Source: Massilia sp. Root351
GTDB taxonomy: Bacteria; Pseudomonadota; Gammaproteobacteria; Burkholderiales; Burkholderiaceae_D
DNA: 64,000 bases
NCBI RefSeq assembly: GCF_001425045.1
Contig: NZ_LMDJ01000010.1
Location: 1-64,000 of the forward strand
Direction of reading: 5' to 3'
A program made the translations under genes and the position numbers. Numbering within the stretch: position 1 is the stretch's first letter; each line of letters begins with the position of its first letter. The notes beneath the pieces were generated by a model. The model saw only the letters and a program-made list of their open reading frames with translations. It was not told the DNA's origin and made no database searches. Positions 1 to 15,170 of the stretch are shown one piece after another.

Positions 1-132
1 ATGCCAGGCGACAACGTGTCGATCACCGTCAAGCTGATCAACCCGATCGCGATGGAAGAAGGTCTGCGCTTCGCAATCCGCGAAGGCGGCCGTACCGTGG
101 GTGCTGGCGTCGTTGCCAAGATCCTCGGCTAA
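1..132 (+). CDS. tuf: Elongation factor Tu, C-terminal end (partial)
   Basis: Only the last 43 residues and the stop are present; the gene begins before the window, and the ATG at position 1 is an internal methionine. The visible stretch ([18 protein letters not shown], then [17 protein letters not shown]) is the canonical end of EF-Tu domain 3. EF-Tu delivers aminoacyl-tRNA to the ribosome as a GTP complex. Its place just upstream of tRNA-Trp, secE and nusG is the usual proteobacterial arrangement for one of the two tuf copies. Confidence 0.97.
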
Positions 133-151
133 GAATCTGCGCCAAACACTA

Positions 152-172
152 GCGCCCGACTGCAGTCGGGTG
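152..172 (+). terminator. Palindromic hairpin after tuf, possible terminator
   Basis: CCCGACTGCAGTCGGG at 155-170 is a perfect palindrome, and flanking bases extend the stem to nine pairs with one G-T wobble. It lies 20 nt after the tuf stop. There is no clean T-run after it, because the following bases form a TATAAT box. It may therefore be a weak terminator, or simply a structured boundary between tuf and the next transcript. Confidence 0.45.
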
Positions 173-179
173 CTATAAT
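171..179 (+). promoter_or_regulatory. Extended -10 promoter for tRNA-Trp/secE/nusG
   Basis: TGCTATAAT is a perfect TATAAT with the upstream TG of an extended -10 element, 28 nt before tRNA-Trp. No good -35 is visible at 16-18 bp, which suits the extended -10 class. The upstream half of the promoter coincides with the palindrome that follows tuf. Confidence 0.6.
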
Positions 180-206
180 TGCGGATTCACTGATCAAGTT
201 TTACGT

Positions 207-282
207 AGGGGCGTAGCTCAATTGGCAGAGCGTCGGTCTCCAAAACCGAAGGTTGGGGGTTCGAGGCCCTCCGCCCCTGCCA
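207..282 (+). tRNA. tRNA-Trp (CCA anticodon)
   Basis: A 76-nt cloverleaf with encoded CCA. The acceptor stem is AGGGGCG (207-213) with CGCCCCT (272-278), and the discriminator is G279. The anticodon stem is TCGGT/ACCGA (233-237, 245-249) with loop CTCCAAA and anticodon CCA at 240-242. The T arm is GGGGG-TTCGAGG-CCCTC (255-271). Trp tRNA immediately before secE is a conserved arrangement in betaproteobacteria. Confidence 0.97.
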
Positions 283-317
283 CCGAATCTGGTGCAGGGC
301 ACCGAAAGTAAAATAGA

Positions 318-701
318 ATGTCTAATCAATCCGTGCAAACCGTTAGCACGTCAAACGACAAGTTCAAAGTCGTGCTGGCAGTGGTTGCAGCGATTGCAGG
401 CGTAGTCGGGTTCTTTTACCTGGCAGGTCAACCATCCCTGGTGCGGGCAGCTGCGCTTGTGGGTGGTTTGCTTATTTCCGCCGGCATTGCTTACACCTCT
501 ACCTCCGGCCGCGATTTCCTGAATTTCGCTAAAGAAGCCGTCCGCGAAACCAAAAAAGTCGTTTGGCCTACGCGCAAAGAAGCAACGCAAATCACGATGA
601 TCGTGTTTGCCTTTGTATTGGTAATGGCTGTGTTCCTGTGGGGCACGGATAAGTTGCTGGAATTCCTGTTGTACGACGTGATTCTGGGTTGGAAACAATA
701 A
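318..701 (+). CDS. secE: Preprotein translocase subunit SecE
   Basis: A 127-residue inner-membrane subunit of the SecYEG translocon. The length matches the three-helix SecE of E. coli. Two hydrophobic helices occupy about residues 17-38 and 42-60. The conserved amphipathic-plus-transmembrane core runs from about residue 66 and includes [17 protein letters not shown] and a last helix near 90-120. The ATG lies 35 nt after the tRNA with only a weak Shine-Dalgarno. The TAA shares its last base with the nusG ATG (TAATG), so the two genes are translationally coupled. Confidence 0.97.
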   Translation: MSNQSVQTVSTSNDKFKVVLAVVAAIAGVVGFFYLAGQPSLVRAAALVGGLLISAGIAYTSTSGRDFLNFAKEAVRETKKVVWPTRKEATQITMIVFAFVLVMAVFLWGTDKLLEFLLYDVILGWKQ

Positions 702-1318
702 TGAGCGAAAATGTGCAAGACGACGTGCCGGGCGAAGTTCCGGCACCGGCACAAGATGCCGCCGCTGCGCTGAGCACGCCAGTCAGCAACAAGCGCTGGT
801 ATGTTGTGCACGCTTATTCCGGCATGGAAAAAAGCGTCCAGCGTGCACTGACCGAGCGCGTCGAGCGCGCCGGCATGCAAGATCAGTTCGGCCAGATCCT
901 GGTGCCCACCGAAGAAGTGGTGGAAGTCAAGAACGGCCAGAAGTCCGTCACCGAGCGTCGTTTCTTCCCCGGCTATGTGCTGGTGGAAATGGAAATGACC
1001 GACGAAACCTGGCACCTGGTGAAAAACACCAGCAAGGTCACCGGTTTCATCGGCGGCAAGTCGAACAAGCCTACTCCGATTCCTGCGCGCGAGATCGACA
1101 AGATCATGCAGCAAATGCAGGAAGGCGTCGAGAAGCCGCGTCCGAAAGTGCTGTACGAAGTGGGCGAGCAAGTCCGCATCAAGGATGGTCCGTTCACCGA
1201 CTTCAACGGCAACGTGGAAGAAGTGAACTACGAAAAGTCCAAAGTGCGCGTCTCGGTTACCATCTTCGGCCGCGCGACCCCCGTCGAACTCGAGTTCGGC
1301 CAGGTCGAGAAGGTTTAA
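701..1318 (+). CDS. nusG: Transcription termination/antitermination factor NusG
   Basis: A 205-residue NusG, which couples RNA polymerase to Rho or to the ribosome. The NGN domain spans about residues 25-130 ([19 protein letters not shown] near its start, [12 protein letters not shown] later). The C-terminal KOW domain begins near residue 150 ([17 protein letters not shown]). I chose ATG 701, which overlaps the secE stop. An upstream in-frame TTG at 689 would add four residues inside secE and is unlikely. The first 25 or so residues are an acidic, Ala/Pro-rich tail not needed for the fold. Confidence 0.97.
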   Translation: MSENVQDDVPGEVPAPAQDAAAALSTPVSNKRWYVVHAYSGMEKSVQRALTERVERAGMQDQFGQILVPTEEVVEVKNGQKSVTERRFFPGYVLVEMEMTDETWHLVKNTSKVTGFIGGKSNKPTPIPAREIDKIMQQMQEGVEKPRPKVLYEVGEQVRIKDGPFTDFNGNVEEVNYEKSKVRVSVTIFGRATPVELEFGQVEKV

Positions 1319-1429
1319 GCTGCAAGCGCCCCACGGAGCGCGGCTCCGGCCTAATCCGAATCAGAGGAGCCCTGCCATGTAGTACCGGCGGGGCGCTACT
1401 ACTCAAACCCAAAGATAGGAAGTGCCCAA
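1319..1429 (+). promoter_or_regulatory. L11 operon leader with nested RNA structure
   Basis: This 111-nt spacer between nusG and rplK can fold into a layered structure. GCGCCCC (1326-1332) can pair with GGGGCGC (1390-1396). Inside is a GGAGC/GCTCC hairpin (1335-1347), and GTAGTA near 1379-1384 can pair with TACTAC near 1397-1402. In many bacteria the rplKA leader binds free L1 for autogenous repression. That role here is inference from position and foldability. Confidence 0.4.
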
Positions 1430-1861
1430 ATGGCAAAGAAAATCATTGGCTTTATCAAGCTGCAAGTGCCAGCCGGTAAAGCAAACCCATCCCCTCCAAT
1501 CGGTCCAGCGCTGGGTCAGCGCGGTCTGAACATCATGGAATTCTGCAAAGCGTTCAACGCGCAGACCCAAGGTATGGAGCCAGGCATGCCGATCCCAGTC
1601 GTGATCACCGCATTCGCCGACAAGTCCTTCACCTTCGTGATGAAGACCCCGCCAGCGACGTACCTGATCAAGAAGCACTCGGGCGTCACCAAAGGTTCGC
1701 CGAAGCCACATACCGACAAAGTCGGCAAGCTGACCCGCGCCCAAGCTGAAGAAATCGCAAAACTGAAGACCCCGGACCTGACCGCCGCCGACATGGACGC
1801 AGCAGTGCGCACCATCGCCGGTTCCGCACGTTCGATGGGCATCACGGTAGAGGGCATCTAA
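1430..1861 (+). CDS. rplK: 50S ribosomal protein L11
   Basis: A 143-residue L11, part of the GTPase-associated centre on 23S rRNA. The N-terminal signature [20 protein letters not shown] is intact. The C-terminal rRNA-binding domain includes [16 protein letters not shown] and the final [16 protein letters not shown]. The start is preceded by AGGA at good spacing. The stop is two bases before the rplA start, so the two are one operon. Confidence 0.99.
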   Translation: MAKKIIGFIKLQVPAGKANPSPPIGPALGQRGLNIMEFCKAFNAQTQGMEPGMPIPVVITAFADKSFTFVMKTPPATYLIKKHSGVTKGSPKPHTDKVGKLTRAQAEEIAKLKTPDLTAADMDAAVRTIAGSARSMGITVEGI

Positions 1862-1863
1862 TC

Positions 1864-2559
1864 ATGGCAAAACTGTCCAAACGCGCTCAAGCCATCAAGG
1901 CTAAAGTAGACCGTACCAAAGTGTACGCTTTCGACAACGCAGTTGCGCTGATCAAAGAACTGGCCACCGCCAAGTTCAACGAATCGATCGACGTGTCGGT
2001 ACAGCTGGGTGTGGATCCTAAGAAATCCGACCAGGTGGTACGTGGTTCCGTCGTGCTGCCAGCCGGCACCGGCAAGACCGTACGCGTGGCCGTGTTCGCT
2101 TCGGGCGACAAGGCTGAAGCTGCCAAGGCAGCCGGCGCCGACGTGGTTGGTATGGAAGACCTGGCCGAGCGCGTCAAAGCCGGCGACATGCCTTTCGACA
2201 TCGTCATCGCTTCGCCAGACACCATGCGTATCGTTGGTACCCTGGGCCAGATCCTGGGCCCACGCGGCCTGATGCCTAACCCGAAGGTGGGCACTGTAAC
2301 CCCTGACGTCGCTACCGCCGTGAAAAACGCGAAAGCCGGCCAGGTGCAGTACCGTACCGACAAGGCTGGTATCATCCACGCCACCATCGGCCGCAAGTCC
2401 TTCGACGACGCCGATCTGAAGCGCAACCTGGTTGCCCTGATCGAAGCGCTGAACAAGGCCAAGCCGGCATCGTCGAAAGGCGTGTACCTGCGCAAAGTAG
2501 CGATCTCGTCGACCATGGGCGCTGGCGTCCGTGTTGACCACGCTGGTCTGGCTGCTTAA
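1864..2559 (+). CDS. rplA: 50S ribosomal protein L1
   Basis: A 231-residue L1, which forms the mobile L1 stalk at the E site and usually represses its own operon by binding the L11 leader. Conserved stretches are visible, such as [17 protein letters not shown] and the C-terminal [20 protein letters not shown]. Full length for the family. It follows rplK by two nucleotides. Confidence 0.99.
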   Translation: MAKLSKRAQAIKAKVDRTKVYAFDNAVALIKELATAKFNESIDVSVQLGVDPKKSDQVVRGSVVLPAGTGKTVRVAVFASGDKAEAAKAAGADVVGMEDLAERVKAGDMPFDIVIASPDTMRIVGTLGQILGPRGLMPNPKVGTVTPDVATAVKNAKAGQVQYRTDKAGIIHATIGRKSFDDADLKRNLVALIEALNKAKPASSKGVYLRKVAISSTMGAGVRVDHAGLAA

Positions 2560-2804
2560 GTAAAGAATCAAGTCCCCGGGCGCAAGCCCGGGGCGCATCT
2601 TTGGGCTGTCCGCTCCGGCGGGCAGGCAATCAAAGACCGTTGGGGTGGAGGGCAGCAGGCAGGCTTTCCGCTTAATCGCCACACAGCGCCCAACGCAGAT
2701 GGTGTACCCGAACAAGTTTTGCAGTCCATTGGACTCCTAACCTCGGACGCCGTTGTTCGAACCGATGTGCGGCATTTGCCAAACATCATTTAAGGAGGTT
2801 GACC
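2560..2804 (+). promoter_or_regulatory. L10 (rplJL) leader region
   Basis: A 245-nt untranslated stretch between rplA and rplJ. It contains a perfect 8-bp stem with a GCAA tetraloop (CCCCGGGC-GCAA-GCCCGGGG, 2574-2593) and a long structured region before the strong AAGGAGG site at 2792-2798. The position matches the L10 leader, where the L10-L12 complex binds mRNA for autoregulation. The first hairpin has no T-run, so I do not call it a terminator. The exact protein-binding fold was not derived. Confidence 0.55.
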
Positions 2805-3335
2805 GTGGGTCTCAATCTGAATGACAAAAAGGCCGTCGTAGCCGAAGTTTCCGCAAAAGTAGCAACTGCGCAAACCGTGGTCGTGGCCGAGTACCGTGGC
2901 ATCCAGGTTGCTCACTTGACGCAACTTCGTGCTAAAGCGCGTACCCAAGGCGTATACCTGCGTGTTCTGAAGAACACCCTGGCTCGCCGTGCAGTAGAAG
3001 GTACGCAGTTCGCCGCCCTGGCTGACAGCATGACCGGTCCGCTGATCTACTCGATCTCGGATGATGCCGTTGCAGCAGCGAAAGTCATCAACGACTTCGC
3101 TAAAACCAACGACAAGCTGGTCATCATCGCCGGTAACTACGCAGGTAAACAGCTGGATAAAGCTGCTGTTACCGCGCTGGCGAGCATTCCTAGCCGTGAA
3201 GTCCTCATCTCGCAGCTGTTGGGCGTTATGCTGGCTCCGGTATCGGGCTTTGCACGTGGTCTGGCTGCTCTGGCAGCGAAAAAAGGCGAAGGTTCGGAAG
3301 CTGCTCCTGCAGCCGAAGAAACCGCAGCTGCTTAA
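2805..3335 (+). CDS. rplJ: 50S ribosomal protein L10
   Basis: A 176-residue L10, the base of the ribosomal stalk that anchors L7/L12 dimers. I chose GTG 2805, six bases after AAGGAGG. A TTG at 2799 abuts the Shine-Dalgarno and is too close. The start [15 protein letters not shown] matches betaproteobacterial L10, and the C-terminal helix rich in Ala/Glu is the L12-binding tail. It is followed after 64 nt by rplL. Confidence 0.97.
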   Translation: MGLNLNDKKAVVAEVSAKVATAQTVVVAEYRGIQVAHLTQLRAKARTQGVYLRVLKNTLARRAVEGTQFAALADSMTGPLIYSISDDAVAAAKVINDFAKTNDKLVIIAGNYAGKQLDKAAVTALASIPSREVLISQLLGVMLAPVSGFARGLAALAAKKGEGSEAAPAAEETAAA

Positions 3336-3399
3336 TAGCGCCGCGCTTTTTTTCTCAAGTAAACAATTCTGTAGCATACAAATAAATTAGGAGTTTCAA

Positions 3400-3774
3400 A
3401 TGGCAATTTCCAAAGACGATATCCTGAACGCAGTGAGCGAAATGTCCGTAATGGACCTGAACGAACTGGTCAAAGCTTTCGAAGAAAAATTCGGCGTGTC
3501 GGCAGCCGCTATGGCCGCTCCAGCAGCTGGCGGCGCAGCAGCTGGCGCAGCAGTTGAAGAGCAGACCGAATTCAACCTGGTTCTGTCCGAAGTTGGCGCA
3601 AACAAAGTTGGCGTGATCAAAGTTGTTCGCGAAATCACCGGTCTGGGCCTGAAAGAAGCTAAAGACGTTGTTGACGGCGCACCAAAAGTCGTGAAAGAAG
3701 CGCTGTCGAAAGCTGACGCTGAAGCCGGCAAGAAGAAGCTGGAAGAAGCTGGCGCCAAGGCCGATCTGAAGTAA
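3400..3774 (+). CDS. rplL: 50S ribosomal protein L7/L12
   Basis: A 124-residue acidic stalk protein that recruits translational GTPases. The N-terminal dimerisation part (about 1-35), an Ala/Gly-rich hinge (about 36-52) and the C-terminal domain ([20 protein letters not shown] onward) are all recognisable. A good TAGGAG site precedes the ATG. The 255-nt gap to rpoB holds an attenuator-like hairpin. Confidence 0.99.
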   Translation: MAISKDDILNAVSEMSVMDLNELVKAFEEKFGVSAAAMAAPAAGGAAAGAAVEEQTEFNLVLSEVGANKVGVIKVVREITGLGLKEAKDVVDGAPKVVKEALSKADAEAGKKKLEEAGAKADLK

Positions 3775-3804
3775 TCTAGTTGTACCGGCGAGCAGTTTTC
3801 GCCC

Positions 3805-3855
3805 GAGCCAAAGTGAGGCATTCCTTCCGGAAGGGAGGAATGCCGGCTTTGGCTC
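3805..3855 (+). terminator. rplL-rpoB intercistronic attenuator or processing hairpin
   Basis: A long nearly perfect stem: GAGCCAAAG (3805-3813) pairs with CTTTGGCTC (3847-3855). Inside it, GGCATTCCTTCC (3817-3828) pairs with GGGAGGAATGCC (3833-3844) around a GGAA loop. It is followed by CTTTGTCGTCTTTGTCG, which is T-rich but broken. In E. coli this interval carries a partial terminator and an RNase III site that lower rpoBC relative to rplJL. The same role is likely here. The rest of 3775-4029 holds short near-repeats of TTTGTCG and ATTTGTAGC and no gene. Confidence 0.7.
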
Positions 3856-4029
3856 CTTTGTCGTCTTTGTCGTATTTGTAGCGCGTATTTGTAGCAAAAT
3901 TCAAGCTGCAGTTTGATCATATCGACCTGAAATGATAGAGGCTTGAGGTTTCGTCTGTGTGACGTTCGTTCCGCAGCGCACCTTGCAAAACCTGAATTTT
4001 CTATCCTTTCTGTCACTCACGGAGTGTCC

Positions 4030-8139
<4,110 letters not shown>

Positions 8140-8211
8140 GACACTGGCGCCGCCGGGCGGCGGAAACCCTCCACCCGGCAGCTTTAAGAATTCAATCACC
8201 TGGAGTGATAC

Positions 8212-12438
<4,227 letters not shown>

Positions 12439-12455
12439 TCTTCAAGCTCCAAAGC

Positions 12456-12484
12456 AAAACGGCACCTTCGGGTGCCGTTTTTTT
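12456..12484 (+). terminator. Rho-independent terminator of rpoBC
   Basis: AAAACGGCACC (12456-12466), a TTCG tetraloop, then GGTGCCGTTTT and further T residues form an 11-bp stem with a T-tract. The A-tract on the 5' side means it could also act on transcripts from the opposite strand, where the pseudogene ends inside it. Confidence 0.93.
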
Positions 12485-13167
12485 ATGCGGTCTGCTGCGA
12501 CCCGAAGAGATCCGACAGCGTGGCCGAGTACAGCAGGCGGTCCGTCCAGACAGTCAACGGGGCAGTGTCCGCGTCCTGCAGCCTTTGCTTGACGTAGTCC
12601 GGAAGGATGCCGAAGCGGTGTGCCAGCAAGCGTTCCAGCACCAGTGCCTGTCCCTGCCTGATGCCCCGTTCGAGTCCTTCTTGCTCGCCACGCGCCAGCG
12701 CCTCGCGTTCGAATGGCAGAAGATAGTCCATGGTTTCCTCCTTTCGAAGTTTCCTTACCGCTTGCGTCAGCCTCGATTCCAGCCCGGCCGGCAGCCGCAT
12801 CGGGCGGCCGGTAGCCGCTATCGGCGGTGACCGCCAGCGACGTGACCGGGCACCTGTGGCGATCATAGATTCGATAGTTATAAACGAAAATGCGCTCGGC
12901 GAAGGTGCGGCCGGGCCAATTCTGGACTTCAACATGCACCAGCACTGGCTGCGCCGGCCCGGTCAGCATGCTGACGCGGGCCAGTTTATCCACTCGGCGC
13001 GGCCCGATCACGGCGTCGGGCGTCAGCTGGGCCATATCCTGGTCCAGGAATTCCACCGGCTGCTGCCAGTCAATGTCAGCGTAAATGGCCGGGAAATAGA
13101 ATGCCATAAACTCTGGAAAATAACGGCTGAGTGCATTTTTCCAAGGCGTATCGTAGTCGTCTGCCAT
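12483..13167 (-). pseudogene. Rpn/YhgA-like PD-(D/E)XK nuclease remnant, deleted and frameshifted
   Basis: The N-terminal part starts at ATG 13167 (MADDYDTPWKNALSRYFPEF) and runs in one frame through VLVHVEVQNWPGRTFAERIF, the nuclease core of a Burkholderiales Rpn-like family. After TADSGYRP it loses homology. The expected C-terminal part (MRLPAGLESRLTQAVRKLRK, then a Glu/Gln/Gly-rich tail) continues in another frame to the stop at 12483. The join near 12800-12812 looks like an internal deletion that removed the middle of the protein (about 100 residues or more, from memory of intact homologues) and shifted the frame. The family is associated with mobile, recombination-promoting nucleases. 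The product is presumably dead. Confidence 0.75.
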
Positions 13168-13245
13168 CGCCGCCTCCGATTGAATTGAAGGGGAATGGTG
13201 GCACGGCCGGGGCGTCGCAGTATTGATGGGGCGCAGTGCGTGGCG

Positions 13246-13284
13246 ATAAAAATAGAAGGGGCCACTACGAAAGCGGCCCCCTTA
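13246..13284 (-). terminator. Terminator downstream of the GNAT gene
   Basis: Read on the minus strand, GGGGGCC, a short loop and GGCCCC form a stem followed by TTCTATTTTTATC. It sits about 110 nt after the GNAT stop and before the Rpn remnant, and would separate the two transcripts. The rest of 13168-13395 shows no gene. Confidence 0.65.
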
Positions 13285-13395
13285 CTTCAGTGACATGTCC
13301 GCCCGGTAACTTGAGTCCATCCGGAACAGCAACACCTCACATCTACAGGATGGCACATTTGCGCCGAATGTAAAGCAGGATTTACAGCGTGCCGG

Positions 13396-13911
13396 TCAAA
13401 TGGCGGGCAATAGTTTCGTCAGCGTAATCAATTCGAGATCGTCGCGGAGTGGTTTGCCGACGGTTGGGTCATGGTAGGGGAAAGGCTCGGTAGCGCCGGT
13501 TTTACGGTAGCCGCGCCGTTCATACCAGGCGATGAGGCTGTCGCGATGGTTAATAACGGAAATCTTAATTGACGTGGCGCCATGTTCCACAGCGAATTTC
13601 TCTGCAGCGGCCATAATCGCTTTGCCGGTGCCGCCGGCTTGAATCGCTGGGTTGACTGCCAGCATGGATAAATACCATTGGCCATCAGTCGCCGGGCTCA
13701 GGGAAACACAGCCGAGCAAGGCCGAGTCAGCGCCTTTCGCGGAGAATACGGTGGTTGCAGTGCCCCCGGCTATTTCCAGCAGCGTGTGCAGGTTAATGCG
13801 CGGGCCACTGATTAACTCGGCTTCACTGGTCCATCCAGTGCCCCGATAGGCTTGATTAACGATATAGACGAGTTGCTGCAGGTCTTCATTACTGGCTTTA
13901 ATCAATTGCAT
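13396..13911 (-). CDS. GNAT family N-acetyltransferase
   Basis: A 171-residue protein of the Gcn5-related acetyltransferase fold, transferring acetyl from acetyl-CoA to an unknown amine. The acetyl-CoA-binding motif is represented by LAVNPAIQAGGTGKAIM, slightly unusual because the Q/R-x-x-G-x-G/A loop reads QAGGTG. The C-terminal AWYERRGYRKTG is the usual motif B. I chose ATG 13911 (MQLIKASNEDLQQLVYIVNQAYRG), preceded by AGGA. The frame stays open upstream for 41 more codons, but they look non-coding. It is divergent from the regulator at 14121, with a 209-nt gap that shows no other gene. Confidence 0.85.
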   Translation of the reverse strand: MQLIKASNEDLQQLVYIVNQAYRGTGWTSEAELISGPRINLHTLLEIAGGTATTVFSAKGADSALLGCVSLSPATDGQWYLSMLAVNPAIQAGGTGKAIMAAAEKFAVEHGATSIKISVINHRDSLIAWYERRGYRKTGATEPFPYHDPTVGKPLRDDLELITLTKLLPAI

Positions 13912-14120
13912 CTGGATGTCCTGGCGGGGCGGAGCGAATGAGGGGAAGCGCCCATTTTGCCACAGGGTTGCCGGATGGGGCGGGCGGCGCCGGGAGCGGC
14001 TGCGCGGGCCGGCCGCGCGTGGAGGCTGCGCCACATCGGCTACGGTGGAATGCGGCCTCCGCGCACGCGGCTGCGGATTGCTATGCCAGATGCTGGCTTA
14101 TCCGTGCTAAGATTTGGCCC

Positions 14121-14723
14121 ATGATCGCCCAAGCCCTCTTCACTCCCGCCCAGCAAAAGCTGCTGGGTCTGATGTTCGTGCGCGTTAATGACGGTTTCCA
14201 CCTCAACGAAATCATGCGCCTCACGGGATTGGGCAGCGCATCCGCCCAGCGTGAACTGCGCCGCCTGCATGATTCCGGTTTGATCGTGTCCGAGCGTATC
14301 GGCAATGTGCGCCGTTTCCGGCCGAATAAAGAGAGCCTGGTGTATGCGGAATTATCCAGCCTGGTGCGCAAGACATTCGGCCTGGTGAGCGTATTGAATT
14401 CGGCATTGTCGCCGCTGGGCGACCAGCTAAATGTGGCTTTCGTCTATGGCGCCACGGCCAAGGAACAGGAAGCCAGCGAAGATAAAATTGAATTGCTGCT
14501 GATCGGCGATAACACCAGCTATGGCGAATTGCTGTCGCGGTTGCCGGTGGCGGAACGCATTTTGCGCCGCAAGATCAATCCGAATTTATATACGCTGCCC
14601 GATTTCCGGCGCCGCCTGCGCGAACGCCAGCAATTCCTTGTGCATGTATTGCAGGAGCCGAAAGTATTTGTATGGGGCGATGAAACCGATCTGAGTTACG
14701 CCAGCCGCGTCGAGGAGAGTTGA
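14121..14723 (+). CDS. Winged-helix regulator with degenerate nucleotidyltransferase domain
   Basis: A 200-residue protein. Residues 8-75 form an ArsR/MarR-like winged helix (HLNEIMRLTGLGSASAQREL, then LHDSGLIVSERIGNVRRF). Residues from about 100 resemble the minimal nucleotidyltransferase domain, but the motif reads YGATAKEQEASEDKIELLLIG. The usual GS is GA (residues 110-111), and the aspartates of the SDxDL motif are replaced by K and E. The second domain therefore probably lost catalysis and may sense a ligand. A TAAGAT box at 14108-14113 ends only 7 nt before the ATG and no Shine-Dalgarno is visible, so the transcript may be leaderless. A DUF962 gene follows by one nucleotide. Confidence 0.75.
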   Translation: MIAQALFTPAQQKLLGLMFVRVNDGFHLNEIMRLTGLGSASAQRELRRLHDSGLIVSERIGNVRRFRPNKESLVYAELSSLVRKTFGLVSVLNSALSPLGDQLNVAFVYGATAKEQEASEDKIELLLIGDNTSYGELLSRLPVAERILRRKINPNLYTLPDFRRRLRERQQFLVHVLQEPKVFVWGDETDLSYASRVEES

Positions 14724-14724
14724 C

Positions 14725-15045
14725 ATGGGAAAGATGAATGGAACAGCGCGCTTTCGCAGTTTCAAGGAATTCTACCCTTTTTATTTGCAGGAACACTCCA
14801 ATTCAACCTGCCGCCTCCTGCATTTTATCGGCACCAGCCTGATCGTCCTGATTATCGCCGCCGCCGTGGTGCGCGGAGTTTACGGCTTGCTGTGGTTTAT
14901 TCCGCTGGCTGGTTATGGTTTTGCCTGGGCCGGCCATTTCTTCTTCGAGCATAACCGTCCGGCTACGTTCAAATATCCGTTTTACAGCCTGCTGGGCGAT
15001 TGGGTGATGTACCGCGATATGCTGATCGGCCGCGTGCGTTTTTAG
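14725..15045 (+). CDS. DUF962 (Mpo1-like) membrane protein
   Basis: A 106-residue membrane protein. It shows the DUF962 pattern: FYPFYLQEHSNSTCRLLHFIGT at the start, a hydrophobic hairpin at about 36-70, then HFFFEHNRPATFKYPFYSLL with conserved His and Asn. The yeast relative Mpo1 is a dioxygenase in fatty acid alpha-oxidation; whether bacterial members do this is not shown here. Start one nucleotide after the upstream regulator, so the two form a small operon. Confidence 0.85.
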   Translation: MGKMNGTARFRSFKEFYPFYLQEHSNSTCRLLHFIGTSLIVLIIAAAVVRGVYGLLWFIPLAGYGFAWAGHFFFEHNRPATFKYPFYSLLGDWVMYRDMLIGRVRF

Positions 15046-15103
15046 CGTGACGATATAGTGTGGCGGCCACGCCGCAGCCTCGCCCGGCAAACTTTTTTTC
15101 TCC

Positions 15104-15132
15104 TTGACACTACTTGGTCGCTCGCCGATCCT
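15104..15132 (+). promoter_or_regulatory. Candidate sigma-70 promoter of the kinase/CheRB operon
   Basis: TTGACA (15104-15109) followed at 17 bp by GATCCT (15127-15132), about 40 nt before the first kinase start. The -35 is perfect, the -10 is poor (3 of 6). Confidence 0.4.
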
Positions 15133-15170
15133 AGCCTCAGTGCACGCGCTGACATCTGACCGGGAGAGAA

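Noticed and set aside
689..700. Upstream TTG start for nusG
   Set aside because: It lies inside secE and adds only four non-conserved residues; the ATG overlapping the secE stop is better.
2574..2593. GC-rich perfect hairpin after rplA as an intrinsic terminator
   Set aside because: No T-run follows and the operon continues to rplJ; it is more likely part of the L10 leader.
3943..4029. Earlier start for rpoB adding 29 residues
   Set aside because: The extra residues are not part of conserved RpoB, and ATG 4030 has a ribosome site.
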